Notes: generated by a model from the sequence alone, not told the origin. A DNA stretch of 64,000 nucleotides from Chryseobacterium paridis (GCF_016595215.1 NZ_JAENHK010000010.1:1597390-1661389); one strand, 5' to 3'; positions 51,939 to 61,472 are shown, numbered from the stretch's first letter. Numbers and translations are program-made.

Positions 51939-53693
51939 ATGTATAAAAAACTAATACCTTTCATTCTTTTTCTTTTCTTCTTTCATTTCGGAAATGCCCA
52001 AAATGAATTCATTACTGTTTGGAAACCCAGCCTACCTCGTTATGCCGGTCCATACAGTGGAATTTCCGTTCCCTCAACCAGTACGCAAATCTGGCTTCCA
52101 GCCGTAGGTACGGATTTTCAGGTGTATTGGGAAGAAATTGGTTTTCCGTCGAACCATGCTACTCTAACCAACCTCAATTCAACATATCAGATTCTTATTG
52201 ATTTTGGTTCTCCTATGAATCCCAACCCTTCAGATGCAACGTACCGCGTCAAGATCAGTAATGGCAACGGAAACTTTCATAGAATAAGATTTTCCAACTG
52301 GGATTTATTTATCAATGGAGATGGTCTTGTAGGAGATGTACATAAAATAGTAAAATTGGAACAGTGGGGAAACATCCATTGGTCTTCCATGGGACAGGCG
52401 TTTCAGGCTTGCAGAGATTTTGATGTGACTGCTACAGACATCCCGGATCTTTCAGGCGTTACGGATATGTCCAATATGTTCTTAAACAATTATACCTTAA
52501 TAGGAAATCCTACTTTTAATGACTGGGACACTTCTCATATAACCAACTTATTGGCAACTTTTGCGGGTTGTTTTGTTTTTAACCAGCCTGTTGGAAATTG
52601 GGATACTTCTAAAGTGACCATGATGGGTATAACATTTAATGTTGCTAAAAAATTTAATCAACCTATTTCCAATTGGAACACTTCTAAAGTTACCCATATG
52701 ACGGCAATGTTTAGTGGTGCAGAGGAATTTAACCAACCTATCGGAAACTGGGACCTTTCCAGTAACATAGATTGCGAATTTATGTTTTCTAATGCTAAAA
52801 AATTTAACCAACCTATTGGAAACTGGAACACCTCCAACGTAATTGAAATGGATCGCATGTTTAATCAGGCTAAAGCATTCAATCAGGATATCAGTAATTG
52901 GGATACCTCAAGTGCAACCAACATGGAGGGAATGTTTGCAGGAGCATCCACTTTTAATCATAACATTGGGAACTGGGATCTCAGCAAAGTTCTCTATACC
53001 AGTGAAATGTTTAACGGAGCATCCCAATTTAATCAGAACATAGGAAACTGGGATGTAAGTAAAGTAATATGGATGCATAATATGTTTAAAGATGCGAAAG
53101 ATTTTAATCAAAATATCGGAAATTGGAATGTAAGCCTTGTAACCAATATGACCAGTATGTTTAATGGAGCAACTCAATTTAATCAGAGTTTAGGGCAATG
53201 GAACCTGAGTTCATTGGTTTCCGCATCAAACATGCTATTGAATTCAGGGCTGAATTGTCAAAATTATGACAATACTCTATATGGCTGGAATCTAAAACCA
53301 ACAACTCCAAACAATATTAACCTAGGAAGCGCAGCTCCACTGATATATTCTAACGCTTTGGCAGTAAATGCAAGAAATAACCTCATTACAAATAAGACAT
53401 GGACTATTACCGGAGATGCTTACAATGGTGAATGCCAATCTTTCCTTTCGACATCAGATGTATTGACTCATAATGAAATCAGTATCTATCCAAACCCGGC
53501 AACCGATTTTATCTATATCAAAAATGCGAAAGGATTCGGTAGTTATAAGATATTTGATGTAAGTGGGAGAATTGTACTTCAAAACTCATTAAATGATGAG
53601 AAAATCAATATAAGTTCATTAACAAAAGGAAATTATATCCTAAAGATCATATCAAAGGATAAAATACAATCTTTAAAGTTGATCAAAAACTAA
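51939..53693 (+). CDS. DUF285/BspA-like surface protein with T9SS sorting domain, copy 2
   Basis: A 584-residue paralogue with signal peptide MYKKLIPFILFLFFFHFGNAQ, the same N-terminal domain (NEFITVWKPS, YWEEIGFPSNHA, IDFGSPMNP), about ten DUF285 repeats (FNQPIGNWDTSKVTMMxxTF and relatives; the most regular of the three) and the T9SS domain ISIYPNPATDFIYIKNAKGFGSYKIFDVSGRI. Its last 340 bases are almost identical to those of copy 3, much more so than the repeat parts, which suggests recent gene conversion. Function may be adhesion or matrix building, by analogy to BspA-like proteins only. Confidence 0.88.
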   Translation: MYKKLIPFILFLFFFHFGNAQNEFITVWKPSLPRYAGPYSGISVPSTSTQIWLPAVGTDFQVYWEEIGFPSNHATLTNLNSTYQILIDFGSPMNPNPSDATYRVKISNGNGNFHRIRFSNWDLFINGDGLVGDVHKIVKLEQWGNIHWSSMGQAFQACRDFDVTATDIPDLSGVTDMSNMFLNNYTLIGNPTFNDWDTSHITNLLATFAGCFVFNQPVGNWDTSKVTMMGITFNVAKKFNQPISNWNTSKVTHMTAMFSGAEEFNQPIGNWDLSSNIDCEFMFSNAKKFNQPIGNWNTSNVIEMDRMFNQAKAFNQDISNWDTSSATNMEGMFAGASTFNHNIGNWDLSKVLYTSEMFNGASQFNQNIGNWDVSKVIWMHNMFKDAKDFNQNIGNWNVSLVTNMTSMFNGATQFNQSLGQWNLSSLVSASNMLLNSGLNCQNYDNTLYGWNLKPTTPNNINLGSAAPLIYSNALAVNARNNLITNKTWTITGDAYNGECQSFLSTSDVLTHNEISIYPNPATDFIYIKNAKGFGSYKIFDVSGRIVLQNSLNDEKINISSLTKGNYILKIISKDKIQSLKLIKN

Positions 53694-53714
53694 AATCATT
53701 CAAAATCTAATTAC

Positions 53715-55043
53715 ATGTTAAAGAAACTTTTATTTTTCATTTTTTTCTTATCCTTATATCAGCTCTCTAATGCTCAAAACGAATTCATAACCATATGGAA
53801 GCCCGGATCGTCACAGCAAATTAAATTTCCGGGAAGAGGAACCAATTTTAATGTCTACTGGGAAGAGATTGGATATACCCAACACAATGGCATTATAAAT
53901 AATGTCACCTCTGTAACCGAATTCATTATTAATTTTGGCACCTCTTTAAATCCTGTTCCGACAAATGCAACATACCGGGTTAAAATATCTAACGGAAATG
54001 GTGCGTTTACACAAATAAGATTTTTTGACAATACATTAATACCTATTTACAATAATACTGATTATATAAAACTATTGGATGTTTCGCAATGGGGAAACAT
54101 TCAATGGCAATCCTTTGAAGATGCTTTTGTACTTTGTACAAATCTGAATGTTACAGCAACAGATATTCCTAATCTCAATTCTGTAACAAGTTTAAGACAG
54201 ATGTTTTATATATGTGGGTCGATGGTTGGAAATCCAAGCTTTAGCACGTGGAACACTTCATCGGTTACTACAATGTATAATATGTTTGCAGATGCTGAAA
54301 ATTTCAACCAACCCATTGGAAACTGGAATGTTTCAAATGTGACTGATATGTATGGGGTTTTTGATAATTCAAGAAAGTTTAATCAGTCCCTGGAAAATTG
54401 GAATACTTCAAATGTGACTAAAATGGATCATATGTTTCACGGTGCAGTTGCATTCAACCAAGACATTAGCAGCTGGGATACATCAAACGTTATTGATATG
54501 GAGGAAATGTTTCATTCTGCAACCAGTTTTAATCAAAATATTGGTAATTGGAACTTAAGTGCCCTTACCAATGCAAAAGATATGTTTTTAGACTCAGGCT
54601 TAAATTGTCAGAACTATGATCATATAATTTTTGGTTGGAACATGAATACAGTTACTCCCAACGGTATTAACATGGGAAGCGCTTCTCCTTTGATTTACTC
54701 AAATCCCTTGGCAGTAAATGCAAGAAATAATCTCATCACAAATAAGACATGGACTATCACCGGAGATGCTTACAATGGTGAATGCCAATCTTTCCTTTCG
54801 ACATCAGATGTGTTGGTTCATAATGAAATCAGTATCTATCCAAACCCGGCAACCGATTTTATTTATATCAAAAATGCTAAAGGATTCGATAACTACAAGA
54901 TATTTGATATGAGTGGAAGAATTGTTCTTCAGAGCTCATTACATGATGATAAAATCAATATAAGCTCATTAACGAAAGGAAATTATATCCTTCAGATCAT
55001 ATCAAAAAATAAAACAGAAACATTAAAGTTCATTAAAAAATAA
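53715..55043 (+). CDS. DUF285/BspA-like surface protein with T9SS sorting domain, copy 3
   Basis: A 442-residue paralogue with signal peptide MLKKLLFFIFFLSLYQLSNAQ, the shared N-terminal domain (NEFITIWKPGSS, YWEEIGYTQHNG, INFGTSLNP), only about five DUF285 repeats (FNQPIGNWNVSNVTDMYGVFDNS etc.) and the same T9SS domain (ISIYPNPATDFIYIKNAKGFDNYKIFDMSGRI). It follows copy 2 after 21 bases and ends the group at a strong terminator. The three copies differ mainly in repeat number (about 8, 10, 5). Confidence 0.88.
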   Translation: MLKKLLFFIFFLSLYQLSNAQNEFITIWKPGSSQQIKFPGRGTNFNVYWEEIGYTQHNGIINNVTSVTEFIINFGTSLNPVPTNATYRVKISNGNGAFTQIRFFDNTLIPIYNNTDYIKLLDVSQWGNIQWQSFEDAFVLCTNLNVTATDIPNLNSVTSLRQMFYICGSMVGNPSFSTWNTSSVTTMYNMFADAENFNQPIGNWNVSNVTDMYGVFDNSRKFNQSLENWNTSNVTKMDHMFHGAVAFNQDISSWDTSNVIDMEEMFHSATSFNQNIGNWNLSALTNAKDMFLDSGLNCQNYDHIIFGWNMNTVTPNGINMGSASPLIYSNPLAVNARNNLITNKTWTITGDAYNGECQSFLSTSDVLVHNEISIYPNPATDFIYIKNAKGFDNYKIFDMSGRIVLQSSLHDDKINISSLTKGNYILQIISKNKTETLKFIKK

Positions 55044-55078
55044 AAAAAATCCTCACTTTCTAAAGTGAGGATTTTTTC
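55044..55078. terminator. Bidirectional terminator between DUF285 group and purE
   Basis: Stem AATCCTCACTT / AAGTGAGGATT with a 4-base loop and flanking A and T runs, between convergent genes. Confidence 0.92.
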
Positions 55079-55093
55079 TTTATGATTTACATT

Positions 55094-55603
55094 TTATTGA
55101 TCATACTGATTAGGATGCTGAGCTTTAATATCATCAACAGTTCCTAGCACTTTGTCTTTTAAAGAATCCTGATATTTTTGTAATTCCTCAGCTACTTCGG
55201 AGTTGCCGCTTCCAATAATTTTTGCAGCTAAAATTCCAGCATTTAAAGCACCGTTTAATGCCATCGTAGCAACAGGAATTCCTCCGGGCATCTGAAGAAT
55301 TGATAATACAGAATCCCACCCGTCTATAGAATTACTGGACAAAATAGGAACCCCAATTACAGGAAGAGTCGTACAGCTTGCTACCATTCCTGGAAGGTGA
55401 GCAGCTCCTCCAGCTCCAGCTACGATCACTTGTAATCCTCTTTCTTTTGCTGTTTTAGCGTAATCAAACATCCTCTCTGGTGTTCTGTGAGCAGAAACTA
55501 CAGTTAGCTCGTAAGGGATTTCCAGCATTTTCAAAAAATTTGCAGCTTGTTCCATAATTGGCAAGTCGCTTTGACTTCCCATGATAATTCCTACCATCTT
55601 CAA
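55094..55603 (-). CDS. purE: N5-carboxyaminoimidazole ribonucleotide mutase
   Basis: A 169-residue class I PurE, which moves the carboxylate of N5-CAIR to give CAIR in purine synthesis. Motifs: GIIMGSQSDLPIMEQAANFL, VVSAHRTPERMFDYA, VIVAGAGGAAHLPGMVAS, LPVIGVPILSSNSIDGWDSVLSILQMPGGIPVATMALNGA. Its partner purK is on the same strand but 4.8 kb upstream of it, with five opposite-strand genes in between, so the usual purEK operon is split. ATG could also be two codons later. A TATCTTTG box lies at 55624-55617. Confidence 0.96.
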   Translation of the reverse strand: MKMVGIIMGSQSDLPIMEQAANFLKMLEIPYELTVVSAHRTPERMFDYAKTAKERGLQVIVAGAGGAAHLPGMVASCTTLPVIGVPILSSNSIDGWDSVLSILQMPGGIPVATMALNGALNAGILAAKIIGSGNSEVAEELQKYQDSLKDKVLGTVDDIKAQHPNQYDQ

Positions 55604-55795
55604 TTTATTAGATTTTCAAAGATAAAAATTAAAATCTGTTTTTTAAAATTACCTTATTTTAAAACAAGATAACTTTATGGCCATCTCCATTTATTGAATT
55701 TTATTATCTACTACCCGTGTGATAATATATAACAGAAATGACCTATTATAAATAGGTTTAAATAAGATATATTTGTATAGCATTTCATTCGTATT

Positions 55796-56701
55796 TTGAA
55801 AGATTATAAACTCACCTTCGCGGTTCTTACAGTTGCAATTGTTTGGGGAACTACATTTTTATCAATTCGTGTTGCAGTACAAACTATCCCTGCATGGTTT
55901 GTAGCAGGAATAAGACAGTCTCTTGCTGCCTTAATTATGCTTTTTATCCTCTCCTACCGAAAGGAATTAAAATGGATCGGATGGAAAAATCTAAAATATC
56001 AGATTGTTTTTTCCTCACTCATGCTGATCATCGCAAATGGTATGACAACCGTTGCTGAAGAAACCGTTACAAGCAGTTTGGCATCACTTATAAGCGCCTG
56101 CTCGCCTATTTTGGTCTTTCTTGGAAGTGTAGCCATTGGATTGCAGAAATTTAGTATGAGAGCGGTTATAGGTATTTTAATGTCCTTTGGTGGCGTTCTT
56201 TTTATTTTCTGGGATGGGATAAAAGATTTAGCCAATCCTGACTACGCAATGGGAATCATATTTCTGGTTATTGCAATTGCCGGTTGGGCATCAGGTACCA
56301 TTTTCACTAAAAAATTAAATATCCAAAAGGGAAACATTTCATTAAATCTCTTCTATCAATTTGCTTTTGCCGGAATCATTCAGATTATTTTCGCTTTTCT
56401 GTTTTCTGATGATTATAATTTTGCGAACTGGAGTCTAAAAAGTATTTCAGCAATGTTTTATCTTGCTGTTTTTGGTTCTGTTGCAGCTTTTTTCGCTTAT
56501 CATTACGCGTTGACAAAAGTTTCACCTGTTCAGGTTTCTATTCTTGCATATATCAACACCATCATATCTATCTTCTTAAGTTGGCTGATTCTTGATGAAA
56601 GCATTTCAGTTAAATTCATTATTGCCTCTGTATTGATCATTCTTGGAGTCTTTATTATCAATTACAATCCTGCAATGTTTAAAAAACAAAAAATTGAATA
56701 A
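55796..56701 (+). CDS. EamA/DMT-family transporter
   Basis: A 301-residue inner-membrane protein with ten hydrophobic helices in two EamA repeats (FAVLTVAIVWGTTFLSIRVAVQTIPAWFVAGIRQSLAALIML and GIIFLVIAIAGWASGTIFTKKLN ... FFAYHYALTKVSPVQVSILAYINTIISIFLSWLILDE). Such proteins export or import small metabolites. The start is TTG at 55796; no ATG fits the conserved N-terminus. A TATATTTG box lies at 55768-55775. The substrate is unknown. Confidence 0.9.
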   Translation: MKDYKLTFAVLTVAIVWGTTFLSIRVAVQTIPAWFVAGIRQSLAALIMLFILSYRKELKWIGWKNLKYQIVFSSLMLIIANGMTTVAEETVTSSLASLISACSPILVFLGSVAIGLQKFSMRAVIGILMSFGGVLFIFWDGIKDLANPDYAMGIIFLVIAIAGWASGTIFTKKLNIQKGNISLNLFYQFAFAGIIQIIFAFLFSDDYNFANWSLKSISAMFYLAVFGSVAAFFAYHYALTKVSPVQVSILAYINTIISIFLSWLILDESISVKFIIASVLIILGVFIINYNPAMFKKQKIE

Positions 56702-56818
56702 TCCATAGGGGAAATACTAATTTTATTCTTTAAATAAGGATTGTATCCCCTACTTTATCCATGTAGTGGCTTTGTTTTTGCATTTTATGTCTATATTGTT
56801 TACATCAATTCCCATCTT

Positions 56819-57385
56819 ATGCTAAAAAACACTCTACTTATTCTATTGATCATTCCGCCTCTTTTTATAGCCTGTAATAATCATACAAAGGAGAAAGACC
56901 TGCTTGAAAGAGAACAGCAACTTCTTGAAAAAGAAAAACTATTTGCCCATAAAGAATCTGACTACCAAGCTTTAATAAAAATGAGGGACAGTATCTTTAC
57001 AAAAAAAGATTCTGTTCAAATTATAGCATGGCCAAATGAAATTTCCGGATCATGGAATGGAAAAGTCATTTGTACAGAATCCAATTGCAGTGATTATGTT
57101 GTGGGAGACCAACGTACAGATACCTGGGAATTTGATAGTGATTCAACACAATTGGTAAGTAAGATCATTAACAACAACAATCTCATAAGAATATATTCCG
57201 GAAAATTTGAAAACAACGAGATTAAACTGAATTTCAAAACAGATTCTACCGCTAAAAAGAAGGTAGATATGAATATTTTACTTAACGACATCTCTGATAC
57301 AAAGATCAGAGGCACCAGAACAGTCACAACAGATAATAATTGTACGGCAAAATTTTCTGTCGAATTAACCCGTTCGCCAAAATAA
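56819..57385 (+). CDS. Hypothetical lipoprotein
   Basis: I place the start at ATG 56819 (MLKNTLLILLIIPPLFIACNN), which gives a lipobox FIAC; a longer frame from 56741 has no sense as a signal. The 188-residue product has a coiled-coil stretch after the signal (KEKDLLEREQQLLEKEKLFAHKESDYQALIKMRDS) and then a beta-rich domain (SGSWNGKVICTESNCSDYVVGDQRTDTWEFDSDSTQLVSKI) with paired cysteines, resembling small lipocalin-like lipoproteins of Bacteroidota. I do not recognise a named family. The antiporter gene starts seven bases after its stop, so they are co-transcribed. Confidence 0.75.
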   Translation: MLKNTLLILLIIPPLFIACNNHTKEKDLLEREQQLLEKEKLFAHKESDYQALIKMRDSIFTKKDSVQIIAWPNEISGSWNGKVICTESNCSDYVVGDQRTDTWEFDSDSTQLVSKIINNNNLIRIYSGKFENNEIKLNFKTDSTAKKKVDMNILLNDISDTKIRGTRTVTTDNNCTAKFSVELTRSPK

Positions 57386-57392
57386 AACACTT

Positions 57393-59516
57393 ATGAGTTT
57401 ACTGAGTATACACAATCTGAGTTTCCCGATAGAAGATCCTGTATTAAAATTTTTATTAGTCCTGATTATTATTCTGGCAGCTCCCCTTCTTCTCAATAAA
57501 ATTAAAGTACCTCATCTTTTAGGACTTATTATTGCAGGAGCTGTCATTGGCCCAAATGGGTTTAATGTTTTGTCCAGAGACAGCAGCATTGTTGTTACCG
57601 GAACTACAGGACTTTTATATATAATGTTCCTTGCAGGTCTGGAAATTGACATGGGGGATTTTAAGAAAAACAAATGGAAAAGTCTTGGATATGGAGGTTA
57701 TGCTTTTATTTTTCCTTTTATATTAGGATATTTAGGAGCATACTATTTATTAGGATTTTCAACATTAACTTCAGTCTTATTTGCAAGTTTATTTTCTTCA
57801 CAGACACTCATCACCTATCCTTTAATAAGCAAACTTGGGATCGCTAAAAATCGGGCAGTCAATATAACTGTAGGAGGAACGATGATTACCGATATTGCAA
57901 CACTATTGGTTCTGGCCGTAGTTGTTGGTATGGTACAGGGAGATGTAGGAACTTCATTCTGGATTAAGCTTTCAGCTTCAGTTATTATTTTCAGTTTAAT
58001 TGTGTTGCTTCTGTTTCCGATAATCGGACGCTGGTTTTTCAAGAAAGTAAATGATAAAATTTCGCAATACATCTTTGTTTTAGTCATGATTTATCTGGCT
58101 GCTTTATTGGCAGAACTGGCAGGAATTGAAGCTATTATTGGAGCATTCTTTGCAGGACTCGCATTGAACAGACTGATCCCTCATGCCTCTTCCCTCATGA
58201 ACCGGGTTGAATTTGTAGGAAATGCGATATTCATTCCTTTCTTTTTGATCAGTGTGGGAATGCTTATTGATTTCACCGTATTTTTTAAAAGTTTTGAAAC
58301 GCTAAAAGTGGCGGGTATTATGCTGGTAGCTTCTATCGGTGGGAAATATATTTCAGCTGTTATTACTCAAAAAACATTTAAATTCACAAAAGAAGAAGGA
58401 AGGCTTATTTTCGGATTAAGTTCAGCTTCTGCGGCTGCAACGTTAGCCACGGTAATGGTAGGATATAATATTATTATTTCTGAAACTGAAACCGGAGAGC
58501 CCATTAGATTATTGAATGAACATGTATTAAACGGGAGTATCTTATTAATCCTGATTTCCTGTACCATTTCATCATTCGTTTCAATGTCCAGTGCACAGAA
58601 AATTGCAGATATTGATAATGAAGATACCGTATCGGGAGACAGCCATGAAGAGGAAAGTTTGCTTTTAGCTGTTAACCATATGGAAACTGTGGAACGAATG
58701 GTAAATCTGGGTATTTTGATAAAAGCACATTCCAATACTGAAGATTTCTTCGCACTTAATGTTATTAATGAAGATAAAAATGAATCGTCTGTAAAAAATG
58801 CAGAGAAATTGCTTCATCAGGCCGTCGATACTGCTGCTGCTGCAGATGTCAAATTACAGGCATTGAAAAGGTATGATAATGATGTGGTAAATGGAGTAAA
58901 TAATGTAATTAAAGAACAGGAAGTAACAGATCTTATCATTGGGCTTGAAGATGAAAAAGGATTCTCACCATCGTTTGTTTATAACCTTTACAATGGCTAT
59001 TTGCAGAATGATGATGTAAATGTATTGGTATATCATGCGGCACAGCCTATTTCTACCATCAAGAAATATGCGGTGATGATTCCTGAAAATTCTGATAAAG
59101 AAGCTGGGTTTTTCCATGCACTTTTACGGGTGTGGAACATTGCAAGGAATTCAGGTGCAACCCTCGCGTTTTATGCTCCGGAAAGTATAGTAGATATTCT
59201 ACAAAGGATCATTAAGAAAGCCAATATAGAAGCCGAATTTATTATTATGAATACCTGGCATGATGGAGAGAAAACGGCAGCTCAGCTAAAACAAGATGAA
59301 GCTCTCATTGTATTTATGGCGAAAAGAGGAATGGTATCTTACATCCCTCAAATGCGACTAATGCCGGAACTTCTAAACAAAAATTTAAAGGAAAACAATT
59401 ACCTCTTAATCTTTCCTTTCTCTGAATATGATAAAAATAATCCTGAAAAACGATCAGTTGGAAACCATAGGGATTTTATAGAAATCGGCAATGTAATTCA
59501 GAAAATTTTCAAGTAG
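57393..59516 (+). CDS. CPA2 (Kef-type) cation:proton antiporter with C-terminal USP-like domains
   Basis: A 707-residue protein. Residues about 10-405 form a 12-13 helix exchanger (LNKIKVPHLLGLIIAGAVIGPNGFN, IMFLAGLEIDM, FASLFSSQTLITYPLISKLG, TVGGTMITDIATLLVLAVVVG with the transport aspartate, GAFFAGLALNRLIPHASSLMNRVEFVGNAIFIPFFLISVGMLID). The last 280 residues look like two universal-stress-protein-like domains (ESLLLAVNHMETVERMVNLGILIKAHS...; KYAVMIPENSDKEAGFFHALLRVWNIARNSGATLAFYAPES) instead of the RCK/TrkA-N domain of KefC. It is thought to exchange Na+ or K+ for H+. It follows a lipoprotein gene closely and precedes an HdeD gene. Confidence 0.9.
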   Translation: MSLLSIHNLSFPIEDPVLKFLLVLIIILAAPLLLNKIKVPHLLGLIIAGAVIGPNGFNVLSRDSSIVVTGTTGLLYIMFLAGLEIDMGDFKKNKWKSLGYGGYAFIFPFILGYLGAYYLLGFSTLTSVLFASLFSSQTLITYPLISKLGIAKNRAVNITVGGTMITDIATLLVLAVVVGMVQGDVGTSFWIKLSASVIIFSLIVLLLFPIIGRWFFKKVNDKISQYIFVLVMIYLAALLAELAGIEAIIGAFFAGLALNRLIPHASSLMNRVEFVGNAIFIPFFLISVGMLIDFTVFFKSFETLKVAGIMLVASIGGKYISAVITQKTFKFTKEEGRLIFGLSSASAAATLATVMVGYNIIISETETGEPIRLLNEHVLNGSILLILISCTISSFVSMSSAQKIADIDNEDTVSGDSHEEESLLLAVNHMETVERMVNLGILIKAHSNTEDFFALNVINEDKNESSVKNAEKLLHQAVDTAAAADVKLQALKRYDNDVVNGVNNVIKEQEVTDLIIGLEDEKGFSPSFVYNLYNGYLQNDDVNVLVYHAAQPISTIKKYAVMIPENSDKEAGFFHALLRVWNIARNSGATLAFYAPESIVDILQRIIKKANIEAEFIIMNTWHDGEKTAAQLKQDEALIVFMAKRGMVSYIPQMRLMPELLNKNLKENNYLLIFPFSEYDKNNPEKRSVGNHRDFIEIGNVIQKIFK

Positions 59517-59680
59517 CAACCGCGTATTAATAGAATAGTTTCAATTAATCTTGAATTTCCTTATTCTTTTATTTTCAGTAAATTAGGTCATAAGAAAATT
59601 CGAAATTTATAATTGTTCCCATTAATAAACGGACTCGCCGAACAATGTATTTCAAAGTAGGCAACAAAATACTTTTAATT

Positions 59681-60313
59681 ATGCCAAATCTATTAAAATC
59701 ATTCAGAAATTCTGTGAAACACTGGTATATTCCGCTCATATTAGGAATCCTCTTTGTAGGTTGTGGAATATATGTATTTTCATCCCCTCTCGAAACCTAT
59801 TTAACGCTATCTCTTCTCTTTAGCGTATCCTTTATTGTCTCGGGAATTTTTGATATATTTTTCTCTATCAATAATGCTAAAGTATTAAATGGATGGGGCT
59901 TATATCTTGTAACGGGATTACTCTCTTTAGTGATGGGAATTTACCTGGTGTCCTATCCTCAGATTTCAATGGCTATTCTTCCCTTTATTGTAGGATTTAC
60001 TGTAATGTTCCGATCATTTCAATTATTGGGTATTTCCTTTGATCTAAAGGATGCTCATATACTCAACTGGGGTAATCTTGCCATATTCAGTGTCCTGGGT
60101 ATTATATTATCATTTATGTTATTAGCCAATCCTATATTTTCAGGAATGTCACTTGTTGTTCTTACAGGTTTATCCTTTATTTTTGTAGGAGTTGCATCTG
60201 TAATTCTGGCATTCAATCTTAAAAAAATAAAAGACTATCCTGCTAAGCTGGACAGTGAACTAAAAGATAAAATAGAAAATCTTCATAATGAGCTTAACGA
60301 CAGGATGAAATAA
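59681..60313 (+). CDS. HdeD-family membrane protein (DUF308)
   Basis: I place the start at ATG 59681 (MPNLLKSFRNSVKHWYIPLILGILFVGCGIYVF); 12 codons upstream look like intergenic sequence. The 210-residue protein has six membrane helices in three repeats, the HdeD/DUF308 pattern (SLLFSVSFIVSGIFDIFFSI; GWGLYLVTGLLSLVMGIYLVSYP; LGIILSFMLLANPIFSGMSLVVLTGLSFIFVGVASVILAF). HdeD is linked to acid resistance at high cell density in E. coli. The neighbouring proton antiporter gives a weak hint at pH homeostasis. Confidence 0.87.
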   Translation: MPNLLKSFRNSVKHWYIPLILGILFVGCGIYVFSSPLETYLTLSLLFSVSFIVSGIFDIFFSINNAKVLNGWGLYLVTGLLSLVMGIYLVSYPQISMAILPFIVGFTVMFRSFQLLGISFDLKDAHILNWGNLAIFSVLGIILSFMLLANPIFSGMSLVVLTGLSFIFVGVASVILAFNLKKIKDYPAKLDSELKDKIENLHNELNDRMK

Positions 60314-60324
60314 AAATTACCATA

Positions 60325-60355
60325 AAAAAAGACTGCTTTTCGGCAGTCTTTTTCT
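60325..60355. terminator. Bidirectional terminator between hdeD-like gene and purK
   Basis: Stem AAAAAAGACTGC / GCAGTCTTTTTC with a 6-base loop between convergent genes. Confidence 0.9.
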
Positions 60356-60359
60356 TTAT

Positions 60360-61472
60360 CTATTGAGCTATTACTCTAACCATTTCTTTTACTTTGATCA
60401 GTTTTTCCATCAATTCTTCTCTGGAATCTGCAAGAACATTGATGTGCCCCATCTTTCTCCCTGGTTTAGTTTCTGTTTTTCCATAGAGATGAACGTAAGT
60501 CTTGGGAAGTTTCAATACTTCTTCCATACCCTCATATATTACTTTCCCGGCAAAGCCTTCTGCTCCTACCAGATTAAGCATACCACTGTATCCTAAAACA
60601 TCAGTATCAGCTAATGGTAGGTTTTTAACCACCCGATACATTTGTTCAAATTGTGAATTGGCATTTCCTTCCTGACTCTGATGTCCCGAGTTATGTAATC
60701 TGGGTGCTGTTTCGTTTACCCATACTTTTCCTTCTTTATCTAAAAACAGTTCTATAGCAAAAAGTCCGGGAGAATTAATTGCATTTAAAAACTTTTCAGT
60801 GATTATATCAATTTGCTTCTGCGTTTCTTCATTTAGGAAAACAGGGCAAATATTGAAATCCAGTAAATTCAATTTCGGATCAGCTACCATTTCTGTAACC
60901 GGAAATTTTTTAGTTTCTCCATCTTCATTTCTGGCAACAATTACAGATAGCTCTTTTTCAATATCCACCAGATTTTCTATGACAGAAGCTTCCTTCCATA
61001 AATTTTGATAATCAGCTTCTGTTTTAACCACCTGAACTCCTTTTCCATCATATCCTCCGGTATTCATTTTTTGAACGAAAGGCAAAGGCATCACTATTTT
61101 TTCATCACTGTTCCAGACTACCTGAAATTCAGGGCTTGGTATATCGTGAGCTTTATAAAATTCCTTTTGAAGGATTTTTTGTTGAATGGTTTTAATGATC
61201 TTAGAATTAGGAACCACTTTTACTCCCTGGTTTTCAAGTTCTGCCAATGCATCAGCATTGACGTGCTCAATTTCAATGGTTACAACATCCTTATCTTTTC
61301 CAAAGTTCAGAACCGTTTCATAATCATTGAAGTTTCCTTGTGTAAAATTAGAGATACTGTTACAAGGAGCATCAGAAGCAGGATCAAGAGTATAAAACTC
61401 ATCATCATATTTCAATGCACTCTGTATCAACATTCTTCCCAGCTGCCCACCTCCTAAAATTCCTATTTTCAT
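60360..61472 (-). CDS. purK: 5-(carboxyamino)imidazole ribonucleotide synthase
   Basis: A 370-residue ATP-grasp enzyme that makes N5-CAIR from AIR, bicarbonate and ATP. N-terminal GILGGGQLGRMLIQSALKYDDEFYTLDP, then EIEHVNADALAELENQGVKVVPNSKIIKTIQQKILQKEFYKAHDIPSPEF, the ATP-grasp motif PFVQKMNTGGYDGKGVQVV, and NETAPRLHNSGHQSQEGNANSQFEQMYRVV near the C-terminus. It works with purE, which is 4.8 kb away on the same strand. A promoter pair lies at 61612-61581. Confidence 0.97.
   Translation of the reverse strand: MKIGILGGGQLGRMLIQSALKYDDEFYTLDPASDAPCNSISNFTQGNFNDYETVLNFGKDKDVVTIEIEHVNADALAELENQGVKVVPNSKIIKTIQQKILQKEFYKAHDIPSPEFQVVWNSDEKIVMPLPFVQKMNTGGYDGKGVQVVKTEADYQNLWKEASVIENLVDIEKELSVIVARNEDGETKKFPVTEMVADPKLNLLDFNICPVFLNEETQKQIDIITEKFLNAINSPGLFAIELFLDKEGKVWVNETAPRLHNSGHQSQEGNANSQFEQMYRVVKNLPLADTDVLGYSGMLNLVGAEGFAGKVIYEGMEEVLKLPKTYVHLYGKTETKPGRKMGHINVLADSREELMEKLIKVKEMVRVIAQ

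Noticed and set aside
52548..53177. Reverse-strand frames with repeated peptides inside the DUF285 genes
   Set aside because: They only mirror the 75-base repeats of the sense genes.
56741..56818. 26-codon extension of the hypothetical lipoprotein
   Set aside because: It places a second hydrophobic stretch before a complete lipoprotein signal; the inner ATG is better.
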